64,000 bases of DNA from Bradyrhizobium sp. in8p8 (lineage in GTDB: Bacteria > Pseudomonadota > Alphaproteobacteria > Rhizobiales > Xanthobacteraceae). Under the pieces are notes generated by a model. That model saw only the letters and a list, made by a program, of their open reading frames with translations. It did not search any database and had not been told where the DNA came from. The stretch lies in contig NZ_AUGD01000001.1 of the NCBI RefSeq assembly GCF_000426845.1, positions 706,001-770,000 on the forward strand, read 5' to 3'. The first letter of the stretch is position 1, and every line of letters begins with the position of its first letter. The position numbers were made by a program, and so were the translations under genes. This document shows, piece after piece, positions 20,693-28,582 of this stretch.

Positions 20693-21106
20693 TCACATCG
20701 CCTTAGCGAGCGCGAACAGCCGGAAATCCTCCAGCGCCGCATGCCGATGAGGGGCGGCTTCGCGCCGGTAAGTCTCGGTGTCGACGATCGAGCGGAAGGT
20801 GGTGAAATCGCCGTATTCATTGATCGCCGCTTCGTCCCAGCGTTCGCTCGGCGAGCCGACGAGGCTCGTGAGGACCGGCCCGGAAAACATCCGCACGAGC
20901 GGCTTGCCGGCCGCGAGACGCCGGAATGCCGGCCTATAGCGTTCATGATAGGCTTCGCGGCCCGAGCAGGGCGCGGCGTCAAATCCCTCCTCGTATCGAG
21001 CATACGCGCGGTAGCGCAGCAGATTGAGCATATAGACAGGCTGGCCCGGGGAGATCGCGCGCTCGGCAGCGTCAAGGGCTTGCAGGGTGATTTCGACGAG
21101 GTTCAT
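20693..21106 (-). CDS. DUF1330-like small protein, 137 aa
   Basis: A 137-residue soluble protein starting at the ATG at 21106, which has GGGAAG upstream. The core MNLVEITLQALDAAERAISP, then VYMLNLLRYRAYARYEEG and ACRC-free ferredoxin-like strands (FSGPVLTSLVG, INEYGDFTTFRSIV), matches the DUF1330/dimeric-barrel proteins, which are often called putative but have no assigned reaction. It is divergent from the LysR gene at 21214, with 107 bases and a perfect palindrome between, so it is the likely target of that regulator. Confidence 0.7.
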   Translation of the reverse strand: MNLVEITLQALDAAERAISPGQPVYMLNLLRYRAYARYEEGFDAAPCSGREAYHERYRPAFRRLAAGKPLVRMFSGPVLTSLVGSPSERWDEAAINEYGDFTTFRSIVDTETYRREAAPHRHAALEDFRLFALAKAM

Positions 21107-21203
21107 GGGACTTCCCGCGTTTCCAGCGCCGCAGTATGCGCGCTGACGATCCCGGTTTAGCCGTTCGGGACCGACTCTTGTAGTGACTGTGCAGCCATGA
21201 TTA

Positions 21204-21222
21204 TGTGGACCGCATGTCCACA
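21204..21222. promoter_or_regulatory. perfect palindrome over the LysR start codon
   Basis: TGTGGAC (21204-21210), a five-base spacer and GTCCACA (21216-21222) form an exact 7+7 inverted repeat. The ATG of the LysR gene (21214-21216) lies inside it. The position in a divergent promoter suggests an autoregulatory LysR site; binding is inferred. Confidence 0.55.
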
Positions 21223-22149
21223 ACGACCTTGCCTCCCGACGTCTCGCGTCTCCTCGCCTTCGTCCGCGTCGTCGAGGCAGGCTCGTTCGCCGAGGCCGCG
21301 CGGCGGGCGGGGACGACCACCTCGGCAATGTCCAAGGCTGTCGCCCGCTTCGAGAAGTCTCGCGGGTTGCGGCTCTTGCATCGCTCCACCCACTCGTTGG
21401 CGCTGACCGAAGAGGGCGACAGGCTGATGGCGGCGGGACGTGCGTTGGTCGAAAGTCTCGCCCGTGTCCAATCCGTGCTCGGCGAAGTCGCGCGCGACGA
21501 TGGCGGGCGGGTGCGTGTGACTGCTCCGGCCTCGTTCGCGCGGGCCTGCATCCTGCCGCGACTGCCCGCGTTCCTGCGGGAACGGCCGGAAATCGAGATC
21601 GAGGTCAAATTCCGCAACGAGATTCTCGATCTCGCGGCGGAAGGCGTCGACGTCGCGATCCGCTCGGGGCCCCTCGACCGTGCGCCCGGCCATCAGGCGC
21701 GGCGGCTTTGCACGTTCTCCTGGATCGCTTGCGCGTCGCCTGCCTATCTGAACGCGCGCGGCGCGCCGGCGACTCCATACGAGCTTTCCGCTCACGACCA
21801 CGTCGGCTTCCGGAATCCCGCGAGCGGTCAGATCCTCACCTGGCGCTTCGCCGACCCGCGCGGCAAAGACCCCATTCGAGTCACGCCCAAGCCAAAGCAC
21901 ATTTGCGACGATGCGCACGCTTCGCTCGCTTTGATCGCGAATGGGTTTGGGATCGGATGGGGGCCAGCGTGGCTCGTCAACGAAGACCTTCGCGCCGGCC
22001 GGCTGGTCGAAGTGCTCGCGCCCTGGCGCGGGTCTGCCGAACCCCTATGGATGCTGCGCACCTCCAACCGCCGCCCGCCCCCGCGCACGCAGCGCGTCAT
22101 GTCGTTCCTCGCCACGCTTCCCGCCGCGTTCACCGAAAAGGCGGTGTGA
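21214..22149 (+). CDS. LysR-family transcriptional regulator
   Basis: A 311-residue LysR-type regulator. Residues 6-65 form the winged helix (RLLAFVRVVEAGSFAEAARR, TTTSAMSKAVARFEKS). The effector domain follows (RVRVTAPASFARACILPRLP, GVDVAIRSGPL). The start is the ATG at 21214; a GTG three codons earlier is possible. It faces the DUF1330-like gene at 21106, the classic LysR arrangement of regulator and divergent target. The palindrome over its start suggests autorepression. The effector is unknown. The same-strand Rrf2 gene is 213 bases downstream and has its own operator, so it is probably a separate unit. Confidence 0.92.
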   Translation: MSTTTLPPDVSRLLAFVRVVEAGSFAEAARRAGTTTSAMSKAVARFEKSRGLRLLHRSTHSLALTEEGDRLMAAGRALVESLARVQSVLGEVARDDGGRVRVTAPASFARACILPRLPAFLRERPEIEIEVKFRNEILDLAAEGVDVAIRSGPLDRAPGHQARRLCTFSWIACASPAYLNARGAPATPYELSAHDHVGFRNPASGQILTWRFADPRGKDPIRVTPKPKHICDDAHASLALIANGFGIGWGPAWLVNEDLRAGRLVEVLAPWRGSAEPLWMLRTSNRRPPPRTQRVMSFLATLPAAFTEKAV

Positions 22150-22343
22150 AGCATCGGTCGTCACCAGAATTCAGGCGGCAAGAAGCTTGGCGCCAGGTTC
22201 TGGGATTGGCAGGCGAAGACCCCTCCTGGCCCGAATGCGAGGTCCGGGCGGCGCCCGCCGATCGGGCAGAGTTTCACCGCGCCATTTGACCACCGCACCA
22301 TCCTGGCGAGCGACAGCTCAGGCCCGGTTGACTTTGCCCCATC

Positions 22344-22364
22344 ATGTAACATACAAAGTTACAT
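22344..22364. promoter_or_regulatory. perfect Rrf2-type operator over the start codon
   Basis: ATGTAAC (22344-22350), a seven-base spacer and GTTACAT (22358-22364) form an exact inverted repeat, overlapping the first two bases of the Rrf2 gene's ATG at 22363. This form agrees with sites of YwnA-like Rrf2 repressors as I recall them. Autorepression of the Rrf2-methyltransferase unit is the likely role. Confidence 0.65.
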
Positions 22365-22821
22365 GAAACGAGATTCCCGCCTCTCCGGCGTGCTGCACGT
22401 GCTGCTGCACATGGCGCAGCAGCCGGGGCCATTCACGTCCGAGACCCTGGCCAAGGCGATGGACACCAACCCCGTGGTGATCCGGCGCATCATGGCCGGT
22501 CTGCGCGAGCTCGGTTACGTGCGCTCCGAGAAGGGGCATGGCGGCGGCTGGCGGCTTGCGTGCGACCTCTCGAAGGTGACGCTGCGCGACGTCTATGCCG
22601 CGCTTGGCAGTCCCTCGCTGCTGGCGATGGGCAACCGGACGGAGTCGCCCGGCTGCCTCGTCGAGCAGGCCGTCAATGCCGCGCTCGACCAGGCCTTTCA
22701 CGATGCGGAGGCGCTGCTGCTGTCGCGCCTCGGCGAAGTGACGCTGGCGATGCTCGGCGAGGACCTGCGCAAGCGGCTCGGGTCTCGAAAGATCCACGAC
22801 ATCAGCGCGCACCGCGCGTGA
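22363..22821 (+). CDS. Rrf2-family transcriptional regulator
   Basis: A 152-residue Rrf2 regulator. It has the winged helix ([20 protein letters not shown], 26-45) and the glycine-rich wing ([12 protein letters not shown], 55-66). Unlike IscR or NsrR it lacks the three-cysteine iron-sulphur cluster; only Cys67 and Cys98 (ESPGCLVEQ) are present, as in the YwnA/CymR-like branch, whose members may sense thiol oxidation or another signal. There is no room for a normal ribosome site because the operator covers the start, so a leaderless mRNA is possible. The methyltransferase gene follows after 24 bases and should be co-transcribed. Confidence 0.9.
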   Translation: MKRDSRLSGVLHVLLHMAQQPGPFTSETLAKAMDTNPVVIRRIMAGLRELGYVRSEKGHGGGWRLACDLSKVTLRDVYAALGSPSLLAMGNRTESPGCLVEQAVNAALDQAFHDAEALLLSRLGEVTLAMLGEDLRKRLGSRKIHDISAHRA

Positions 22822-22845
22822 ACGGCTCCATCACGGGACAACATC

Positions 22846-23529
22846 ATGACCGACATTCAAGCCGCATTCTCGGATCCGCAATTCGTGGCTCGCTACACCG
22901 AAGGGCCGCGGCGCTTCGTGCCCGGCTATGAAGCGATGCAGTCCATGGCGGCGATTCTGCTGGCCGAAAGCGTCCCCAGCGGTGGGCGGGTGCTCGTCCT
23001 CGGCGCCGGCGGGGGCCTGGAGCTCAAGGCCTTTGCGCAGGCGCATCCCGGTTGGAGCTTCGACGGCGTCGACCCGTCCGCGGCGATGCTGGCGCTCGCA
23101 GAGCAGACCCTGGGAGGACTTGCATCACGCGCTCGCTTTCATCAAGGCTATATCGACGATGCCCCGCCGGGACCGTTTGACGGGGCCACCTGCCTGTTGA
23201 CCCTGCACTTCGTCGATGTCGCCGAACGACGTCGCATCGCCTCGGAAGTCCGCCGCCGGCTCAAGCCGCGCGCACCGTTCGTGATCGCCCATCTGAGCGC
23301 GCCCGACGGAGAGAAGGAACGTCCGCTGTGGCTGGCGCGGTACTCCGCATTCCTGGCCTCATCCGGCGTCGAGCCGGACCAGGCCGCGGCCGCGAAGGAT
23401 GCCGTCAGCAACCATCTGCAGATCCTGGCGCCCGCGCAGGACGAGGCGATCCTGCGCGAGGCCGGTTTCTCCGACCCGACGCTGTTCTATACGGGCTTCG
23501 CCTTCCGCGGCTGGGTGGCTTACGCCTGA
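22846..23529 (+). CDS. class I SAM-dependent methyltransferase
   Basis: A 227-residue Rossmann-fold methyltransferase. Motif I (VLVLGAGGGLELK, 49-61) binds S-adenosylmethionine, the acidic end of strand 2 is FDGVDPSAAMLALAE, and the post-motif segment is GPFDGATCLLTLHFVD. The substrate is unknown. Its place right behind an Rrf2 repressor gene, 24 bases away, suggests induction by the signal that this repressor senses. Rrf2-methyltransferase pairs of this type are seen in other alphaproteobacteria, where detoxification is often assumed; that role is inference here. Confidence 0.88.
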   Translation: MTDIQAAFSDPQFVARYTEGPRRFVPGYEAMQSMAAILLAESVPSGGRVLVLGAGGGLELKAFAQAHPGWSFDGVDPSAAMLALAEQTLGGLASRARFHQGYIDDAPPGPFDGATCLLTLHFVDVAERRRIASEVRRRLKPRAPFVIAHLSAPDGEKERPLWLARYSAFLASSGVEPDQAAAAKDAVSNHLQILAPAQDEAILREAGFSDPTLFYTGFAFRGWVAYA

Positions 23530-23679
23530 GGCGGCAGGGCTTGACCGAAAGGCCGGCCATTCGTGCAAAGCCGGACGGGCCGGATCATGCAGGCATCGTT
23601 TCGTTAGCGCACGTCACCAGGCGCACCGGTTCTGACCTCACAACCGGACATCGTCGGCTCGCTGCTGTATGCCGGCAAA

Positions 23680-23700
23680 GGGCCACAAGCGGAAGTCAAC
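23680..23700. repeat. short degenerate repeat core, copy 1
   Basis: GGGCCACAAGCGGAAGTCAAC is related to the cores at 24932 (GGGCCAATAGCTGACATTG) and 25930 (GGGTCAAAAGCAGCTGTCGG). It lies in the gene-free 218 bases between the methyltransferase and GNAT genes. It resembles a family of degenerate intergenic repeats in Bradyrhizobium genomes. Confidence 0.35.
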
Positions 23701-23747
23701 AGTCATTGGCGGCTGCGAGCCCTTCTCTTCGACAGATTTGATTCCGT

Positions 23748-24335
23748 TCAAGAAGCTGTCCGCAACATTGGCGTCATCGTCGGCGAAGTACCATGTTGTA
23801 TCTCGCCGATGATCTTGAAGCCGTGGCGTTTATAAAGGGAGATGTTTCGCGGATTCGAACTTTCGAGGTAGGCGGCGATGCCCTCCTCGTCGCATCGTCG
23901 AAGAGCGTGCTTCATCAACAATGTGCCGAGACCTTGGCCGATCCAGTTCGGATCGGAGGCAATGAGGGGCAGATACCAATGGGGCTCGCGGGGATGATGT
24001 TCGGCCATTCCCTGGAGCATGTGTCCAATATCATCGGCGATCTCCGGACGCAGGGATTGCGCCATGAGTGCGTCCATGGCCATTTCGTCGGGCTCGACGC
24101 CGGGCGGCAGCCACAGGGCGGCCGCGCGAGCCCCTTCTGTGATGTAAGCTGTGCCATGCTCGAATGCCCGTCCGCCAAATGCCTTGACGAACTGAGGCAT
24201 AATCCTGAGATATTCGGATGAATCGGGCCAAACCCAACGCGCCATCGGATCGGCTGCAAAGCCAAGTACAATGGTGCTGATAGTGCTTGCCTGAATGTTG
24301 GCGCCCGCAGATTTGATTTCCGAGTTTGCGCTCAT
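23748..24335 (-). CDS. GNAT-family N-acetyltransferase
   Basis: A 195-residue acetyltransferase. The acetyl-CoA pyrophosphate loop is GQGLGT (133-138), preceded by the strand HWYLPLIASDP and followed by NISLYKRHGF (164-173), the standard end of the GNAT fold. The substrate is unknown; the general pattern resembles small-molecule or toxin-modifying N-acetyltransferases. Its start codon overlaps the end of the 104-aa frame upstream by 4 bases. Codon use is a little less GC-rich than in the core genes at the right end of the window. Confidence 0.88.
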   Translation of the reverse strand: MSANSEIKSAGANIQASTISTIVLGFAADPMARWVWPDSSEYLRIMPQFVKAFGGRAFEHGTAYITEGARAAALWLPPGVEPDEMAMDALMAQSLRPEIADDIGHMLQGMAEHHPREPHWYLPLIASDPNWIGQGLGTLLMKHALRRCDEEGIAAYLESSNPRNISLYKRHGFKIIGEIQHGTSPTMTPMLRTAS

Positions 24336-24646
24336 GATATCGTCTCCAAGTCGTCGATGGTGTCGGCCACATTCATTCTAAGATGGAGCACAGGATAGTG
24401 GCCGGGCGCTACGGCCGCCTCTCGACGCCGTGGCTCGCGTATAGAGGATGAGTAGCATCTACGAACAATTACAGCTTCTATATCCACCAAAGCTTCCCCG
24501 GCGATAATATCGGAGGTGCCAAGATGAAGGTCATGCAGGCTTGCCTGAACGAAATCCACCACCTTGCCGTTCGCCGCATTCGCGCTCTCGCGGTCCTCAA
24601 ATATCATCACGGCGACACCGACGCCGTTGCCCCATCCAGGACACAA
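24332..24646 (-). pseudogene. possible remnant of a small barrel protein, 104 aa
   Basis: The first half (VMIFEDRESANAANGKVVDF and LHDLHLGTSDIIAGEALVDI) looks like the C-terminal part of a dimeric ferredoxin-like barrel protein. The rest (SSSIREPRRREAAVAPGHY) does not look like a folded domain. There is no upstream part of such a gene, so it may be a decayed fragment read into non-coding DNA. It overlaps the GNAT start by 4 bases, which could still make it a translated leader. Low confidence either way. Confidence 0.3.
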
Positions 24647-24982
24647 AGGATCTGAATCCAGGCGATTCCCTCAGGATCTGACCGACGCCGCTCTTAGCGC
24701 GGAGAGCAGCATCCGCAACCGAAGGAACCTTGGTGTACTTTCGAATGAACATGTACATCGGTCCACCCATGCGTCTGAGGTCTAGTCCGACGCATCAAAG
24801 CATATCGGGCCGCTGCTGGACTAGGGCCTACTCCCGAGATGGGGCAGGAGCGCCATTTGCAGTTTATTCGCCGGATGTCTGCTTACCCTCCAATGGCCGC
24901 CGAATCGCAGCAGTTTCCCGACACGCGCTTTGGGCCAATAGCTGACATTGCCGTCCTTTCGCTGCGCCGTCATACTGTTGGC
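24647..24982. other. 336-base gap, degenerate repeat sequence at right
   Basis: No gene is supported. The plus-strand frame at 24872-24960 reads like the short MSAYPP...RFGPIADIA peptides that arise by translating a widespread Bradyrhizobium intergenic repeat, and 24932-24953 carries the core GGGCCAATAGCTGACATTG. The left part shows nothing recognisable. Confidence 0.4.
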
Positions 24983-25519
24983 ATGAGCGTTATCGTTATC
25001 CCGTACAATCCCGATTGGGAAATTGCCTTTGAGCGAGAGGCAAAGGCTATTGGCAGCGCCCTAAGTGACGTGCGGATTGTTTTGCACCATATCGGTAGCA
25101 CCGCTATTCCGGGAATTCTGGCTAAGCCTATCATCGATATACTCGGCGTCGTGGATGACGTCGGGGAGCTGGATCTGCATTCGGCAAGCATGGGCGACCT
25201 CGGGTATGAGGTTATGGGGAAATTTGGTATCGAAGGACGCCGTTACTTTCGAAAGTTCGACGCGACTGGTCGTCGGACACACCACCTCCACGTATTCACG
25301 CAAGGCTCGCCGCATGTCGAACGCCACCTTGCTTTTCGGGACTTCTTACGGAGCAATCCAGAGAAAGCTGCCGCATATTCCAGCCTCAAGGCCAGCATCA
25401 CCTCCGGTGAAGCCACGTCTTGGGATAATTACATGGATGCTAAAGAATCTTTCATTGCCGAAACAGAACAAGCCGCTGTGGCTTGGTATCGTGTTGAAAC
25501 AAGGCATGGCGAGCGGTAA
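24983..25519 (+). CDS. GrpB-family nucleotidyltransferase-like protein
   Basis: A 178-residue protein of the GrpB/UPF0157 family, which has a nucleotidyltransferase-like fold. The family marks are the opening VIVIPYNPDWEIAFEREA, HHIGSTAIPGILAKPIIDI (residues 36-54, with the GS pair of the nucleotidyltransferase loop) and HHLHVFTQGS. The start at 24983 is where homology begins; a longer in-frame version would include repeat-derived sequence. No ribosome site is obvious. The function is unproven; some relatives are fused to CoA kinases or acetyltransferases. The lower GC content here suggests acquisition by transfer. Confidence 0.85.
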   Translation: MSVIVIPYNPDWEIAFEREAKAIGSALSDVRIVLHHIGSTAIPGILAKPIIDILGVVDDVGELDLHSASMGDLGYEVMGKFGIEGRRYFRKFDATGRRTHHLHVFTQGSPHVERHLAFRDFLRSNPEKAAAYSSLKASITSGEATSWDNYMDAKESFIAETEQAAVAWYRVETRHGER

Positions 25520-25564
25520 GTATTCATCCTGAATGTCAGCGATAAGCCTTTGCGGACGCCACGA

Positions 25565-25855
25565 CTAGGTGCACCCATCAGCGAGAAGCAGACGGCCGGT
25601 CGTCGAGGCATGACGAATTGCGAAAAGTTGCTGCGCCTCAGGATCGTTCAACAACGCTTCGGCATCTGCGCGACTAGGAAACTCGATAACTACAAGTCTC
25701 TCATGCCTCCATTCGCCTTCGAGCGGCGTGGGCTCGACGCCCTGAACGATATACTTACCGTGATGTCTCGCGATGACCGCAGGGATTTCCTCGATATACG
25801 TTTTGAACCGCCCATAGTTATGCACAGTGATGTCGAGGACGAAATAAGCCTTCAC
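25565..25855 (-). CDS. DUF1330-family protein, 96 aa
   Basis: A 96-residue protein starting with a GTG at 25855 (GGGAG lies about nine bases ahead). It reads MKAYFVLDITVHNYGRFKTY, then IPAVIARHHGKYIVQGVEPT and RLVVIEFPSRADAEALLNDP, which is a full-length DUF1330 ferredoxin-like barrel. DUF1330 proteins have no established reaction. It converges on the GrpB gene with 45 bases between. The window has a second, more divergent member of the same fold at 20693. Confidence 0.85.
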   Translation of the reverse strand: MKAYFVLDITVHNYGRFKTYIEEIPAVIARHHGKYIVQGVEPTPLEGEWRHERLVVIEFPSRADAEALLNDPEAQQLFAIRHASTTGRLLLADGCT

Positions 25856-25917
25856 CTGTAAAGCTCCCGCAGCACCCGTCTTGAGTTGGTCATGCCCAAT
25901 CAATTAGCTGGCCGTCT

Positions 25918-26000
25918 CAGGTCCGCAATGGGTCAAAAGCAGCTGTCGGCCCATTGGACAGGCGATGTCTGGTTTCCCTCGAACAGTGGACGTGACGATG
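25918..26000. repeat. degenerate intergenic repeat, copy 3
   Basis: GGGTCAAAAGCAGCTGTCGGCCC at 25930-25952, followed by GGCGATGTCTGGTTTCCCTC, matches the core seen at 23680 and 24932. It lies in the 371-base gene-free stretch before the gene at 26227, in which nothing else was recognised apart from a GCCGGC-rich run near 26130-26170. Confidence 0.35.
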
Positions 26001-26226
26001 GCCTTCACTCCATTCGCAGATCGGGGGCCAACGGTCGTCTGAGCCGGACCTGATCACATCTCCTCTCGGACGTAACGTGAGCCCCTAGCAGTCTTGAATC
26101 CACGAGGAAGCGCCCTCCGACGTTAACCCTGCCGGCAAATGATTGCCGGCGGGCCGGCGGCCGCCGGCAAAGTTGCCTCATTGGCGCGAAGAATTCCTGG
26201 CGGCGCTAATTTGGTGGAGGCGCGTG

Positions 26227-26685
26227 ATGCTGAGAATGGCGTTGTTGGGCCTCGTCATTCTGCTAAGTGTGGGCGTGCTGTCCGCCATGGAGCTGACCGC
26301 TCCACCGCGTCGCGCGGTCACGATACTTCAGCCGCCTGCCGAGCAGAGCCTGACCATCCCGGCTTCCCATAGTCCGTTGCCGAAGGCCGATCGTCTCGAG
26401 GTCGCTGTCAGCGGCGCGATGCCGACAGAGGCCGTTTCGGTCGAGAATTCCGCTGCTCAGGACGTGCTTATCAGCTCACTCCCGCCAGCGCCGAACGTGC
26501 GTCAAAGAAGTAAGCCGAAGCCGGTCGCAAGCGACGAGCGTCCGAAGCCGAAACCGAAGGCAAGTGTTGTCAAGCGAACCACCAACGCTCAGCGTGCGAG
26601 GATTGCGAGCGAGACCAAGTCCTGTCGACTCAAGGCGTTCGGTGGCCTGCTCAAGGCACTGAATTTGAACGGCTGTGAGATCTGA
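26227..26685 (+). CDS. membrane-anchored Pro/Lys-rich hypothetical protein
   Basis: A 152-residue protein. The ATG at 26227 is favoured by GGAGG six bases upstream and by the hydrophobic helix that follows at once (MLRMALLGLVILLSVGVLSA), a signal anchor or signal peptide. The rest is periplasmic: a Pro-rich linker, a Lys/Pro stretch (SKPKPVASDERPKPKPKA) and a conserved-looking C-terminal segment with two cysteines (SCRLKAFGGLLKALNLNGCEI). Longer starts at 26143 lack a ribosome site. I recognise no family. It converges on the flavin reductase gene. Confidence 0.6.
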   Translation: MLRMALLGLVILLSVGVLSAMELTAPPRRAVTILQPPAEQSLTIPASHSPLPKADRLEVAVSGAMPTEAVSVENSAAQDVLISSLPPAPNVRQRSKPKPVASDERPKPKPKASVVKRTTNAQRARIASETKSCRLKAFGGLLKALNLNGCEI

Positions 26686-26702
26686 AGGCGCCGCGAAAGC
26701 CC

Positions 26703-27206
26703 TCACCGATCCACCGGCACCCCCGCTCCGCGATGGTACCGGCTGGAAAAGAACACCAGCGGCGTGGTGTCGCGATGATCGCAAGCCGAGACTTCGGCGA
26801 TGATCAGCGTGTGGTCGCTGACATCGACGTGGCGTGTGACCTCGCAGGCGAAATAGGCGATGCAGCCGAACAGGCGCGGCAGGCCATCCACGATCTCGTA
26901 GTCGGGATCAGCGCCCGCGTTCGGCTGGCTGGCGAAATGCCGCGACAGGTCGCGGCCATGGTCGGGCAGAACATTCACGCAATAGCGCCCGGTCGCCGAG
27001 ATCGCCCGGTGCATCCGCCCCGGCATGACCGAGACCAGCACGGTCGGCGGCGACAGGCTGACGGTGACGAAGCTGTTGGCGGTCATGCCGCAGATGCGGC
27101 CGTGCTCGTCCAGCGCGGTCAGCACCGCGACGCCGGTCGCAAAGCGCGAGGCGGCCTCGCGGAACGAAGCAGGATTGGCGCGCTGCATCTCAGTTTCCGC
27201 CCGCAT
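26703..27206 (-). CDS. flavin reductase, StyB-like oxygenase partner
   Basis: A 167-residue NAD(P)H:FMN/FAD oxidoreductase of the flavin-reductase-like (split-barrel) family. It shows the block FATGVAVLTALDEHGRICGM, then TANSFVTVSLSPPTVLVSV, and the end motif YHRG. The start at 27206 has TGAGGATCG upstream and lies 7 bases after the end of the StyA-like gene, so the two form one operon. Its role is to supply reduced FAD to that monooxygenase, as StyB does for StyA in styrene oxidation. The partnership is inferred from position and family. Confidence 0.85.
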   Translation of the reverse strand: MRAETEMQRANPASFREAASRFATGVAVLTALDEHGRICGMTANSFVTVSLSPPTVLVSVMPGRMHRAISATGRYCVNVLPDHGRDLSRHFASQPNAGADPDYEIVDGLPRLFGCIAYFACEVTRHVDVSDHTLIIAEVSACDHRDTTPLVFFSSRYHRGAGVPVDR

Positions 27207-27212
27207 CGATCC

Positions 27213-28463
27213 TCACGCGATCGCCCTGACCGGCTCCGGCGGCGCCGACATGCGTTCGATCCAGGCCTGGATGCGCTGCGGCGTCGAGATGCGGTCCCAC
27301 TGCCGGTCGGGGTAGTTGAAATTCTCGGTGAACTCGTTCGCCAGCGCCGGATTCTGGCTCATCGCGCCGATCAGCATGCCCAGCGCTTCGCTCGGCGGCT
27401 GCAGCATCACGTTGGTCCAGCGCGAGGCCGCGAGCACACGGTCCTGCCGCTTCAGATCGATCTTCTCGCACAGTCGCGCATCGAGCGCGTCCGCATTGAC
27501 GATCTCCTCGCCGAGGACGAAGGCCGCATAGGAGGCGACATTGGCGCCCTGACCCATCATGGGATCGACGACCGCATGGACGTCGCCGAGCGCGATCGCG
27601 CATTTGCCGCCGTCGAATTCCACCACCGTGTTGCGCACGGTCGGGACCACGCCGCCTTGCAGGAGGTCCTGCGGCTGCGCGAGATCGAAGCGGGCGGTGT
27701 CGATACGGTCATAGGTCGTCGGGTGATGCTTCTCCAGCTTGCCCAGCAACACCTTCAGGAAGTGCTTCGGGTCGTCGTCGTAGCTGAGCGTCGCAAGCTC
27801 CTCCATGTCGCCGCCCGGCACGTTCTCCATCAGCAGCGCGCTGGCAATGCCGCCGAAGGTGACGGTCGGAATCACGATCATTTCACCGTGGCCGGGAGAG
27901 ACCGACAGCGTGACGTTCATCGAGTCGGGCTGCCGCACGCCGGTGTAGAGCCCGACGCAGAGCCGCCGCTGCGGCTGCGAATAGGGCGTGTGCTCCGGAC
28001 GGTAGGTGAAGAGCTGGCCCAGCGGGCCCTTGCCGGTCGAGACCACCAGCAGGTCGAAGCGGGCGACCAGCGGACGGATGTCGCGCTCCTCGATGCGGCG
28101 ATATTCGATCTTGCCGCCGCGACTGGTGAAGTCCTGCATCAAGGCCGGAAGATAGATCCGATAGTCGACTGCACGGCTCGGCTTCGAGAAATCGCCGCGA
28201 AAGCTCAACGGCTGCGGAAAATTGAAGACATGGTCGTGGTAATAGTAATGGTCTTTCGGATCGGGCCAGTGATTGACGCCGAGATAATCCTCGCGCGCGA
28301 GCGTCACGTGGTGATGCGCGACGGTGTTGAGCAGCCGGATGTTGCGATAGTCCTCGGGCGGCCGGTCGGTGATGATGGTGGCGTCCACGCCATGTTTTTG
28401 CAGGTAAAGCGCGAGATGCAGGCCGGCGATCCCGGCGCCGACGATTCCGACGTTACGTGCCAC
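27213..28463 (-). CDS. StyA-like FAD-dependent styrene/indole monooxygenase
   Basis: A 416-residue group E flavoprotein monooxygenase. The FAD-binding GxGxxG is GAGIAG (9-14), followed by LHLALYLQKHG; later FAD contacts are GDVHAVVDPMMGQGAN. Typical StyA stretches are the N-terminal NIRLLNTVAHHH and LFTYRPEHTPY. These enzymes take reduced FAD from a separate reductase (gene immediately downstream) and epoxidise styrene or oxidise indole. No styrene-oxide isomerase or phenylacetaldehyde dehydrogenase gene follows, so an indole-type role is at least as likely as styrene catabolism. It is divergent from the LysR gene at 28583. Confidence 0.85.
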   Translation of the reverse strand: MARNVGIVGAGIAGLHLALYLQKHGVDATIITDRPPEDYRNIRLLNTVAHHHVTLAREDYLGVNHWPDPKDHYYYHDHVFNFPQPLSFRGDFSKPSRAVDYRIYLPALMQDFTSRGGKIEYRRIEERDIRPLVARFDLLVVSTGKGPLGQLFTYRPEHTPYSQPQRRLCVGLYTGVRQPDSMNVTLSVSPGHGEMIVIPTVTFGGIASALLMENVPGGDMEELATLSYDDDPKHFLKVLLGKLEKHHPTTYDRIDTARFDLAQPQDLLQGGVVPTVRNTVVEFDGGKCAIALGDVHAVVDPMMGQGANVASYAAFVLGEEIVNADALDARLCEKIDLKRQDRVLAASRWTNVMLQPPSEALGMLIGAMSQNPALANEFTENFNYPDRQWDRISTPQRIQAWIERMSAPPEPVRAIA

Positions 28464-28541
28464 GTGGTCTCCTCCCCTGTTTCCTTGCCCTGTGACGGCT
28501 TGTTTTGAAAAAGCCTACTCGCCGCCCGTGTTGCGCACTAC

Positions 28542-28577
28542 GGAATATATGGGATATGATTTATTCCAGATCGGAAT
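28542..28577. promoter_or_regulatory. GGAAT/ATTCC inverted repeats between styA-like and lysR genes
   Basis: Three half-sites are present: GGAAT at 28542-28546, ATTCC at 28563-28567 and GGAAT at 28573-28577. The last two form ATTCC-N5-GGAAT only five bases before the LysR start, and the outer pair forms GGAAT-N16-ATTCC. This layout suits LysR tetramer binding in a divergent promoter. Binding is inferred. Confidence 0.5.
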
Positions 28578-28582
28578 GAGTT

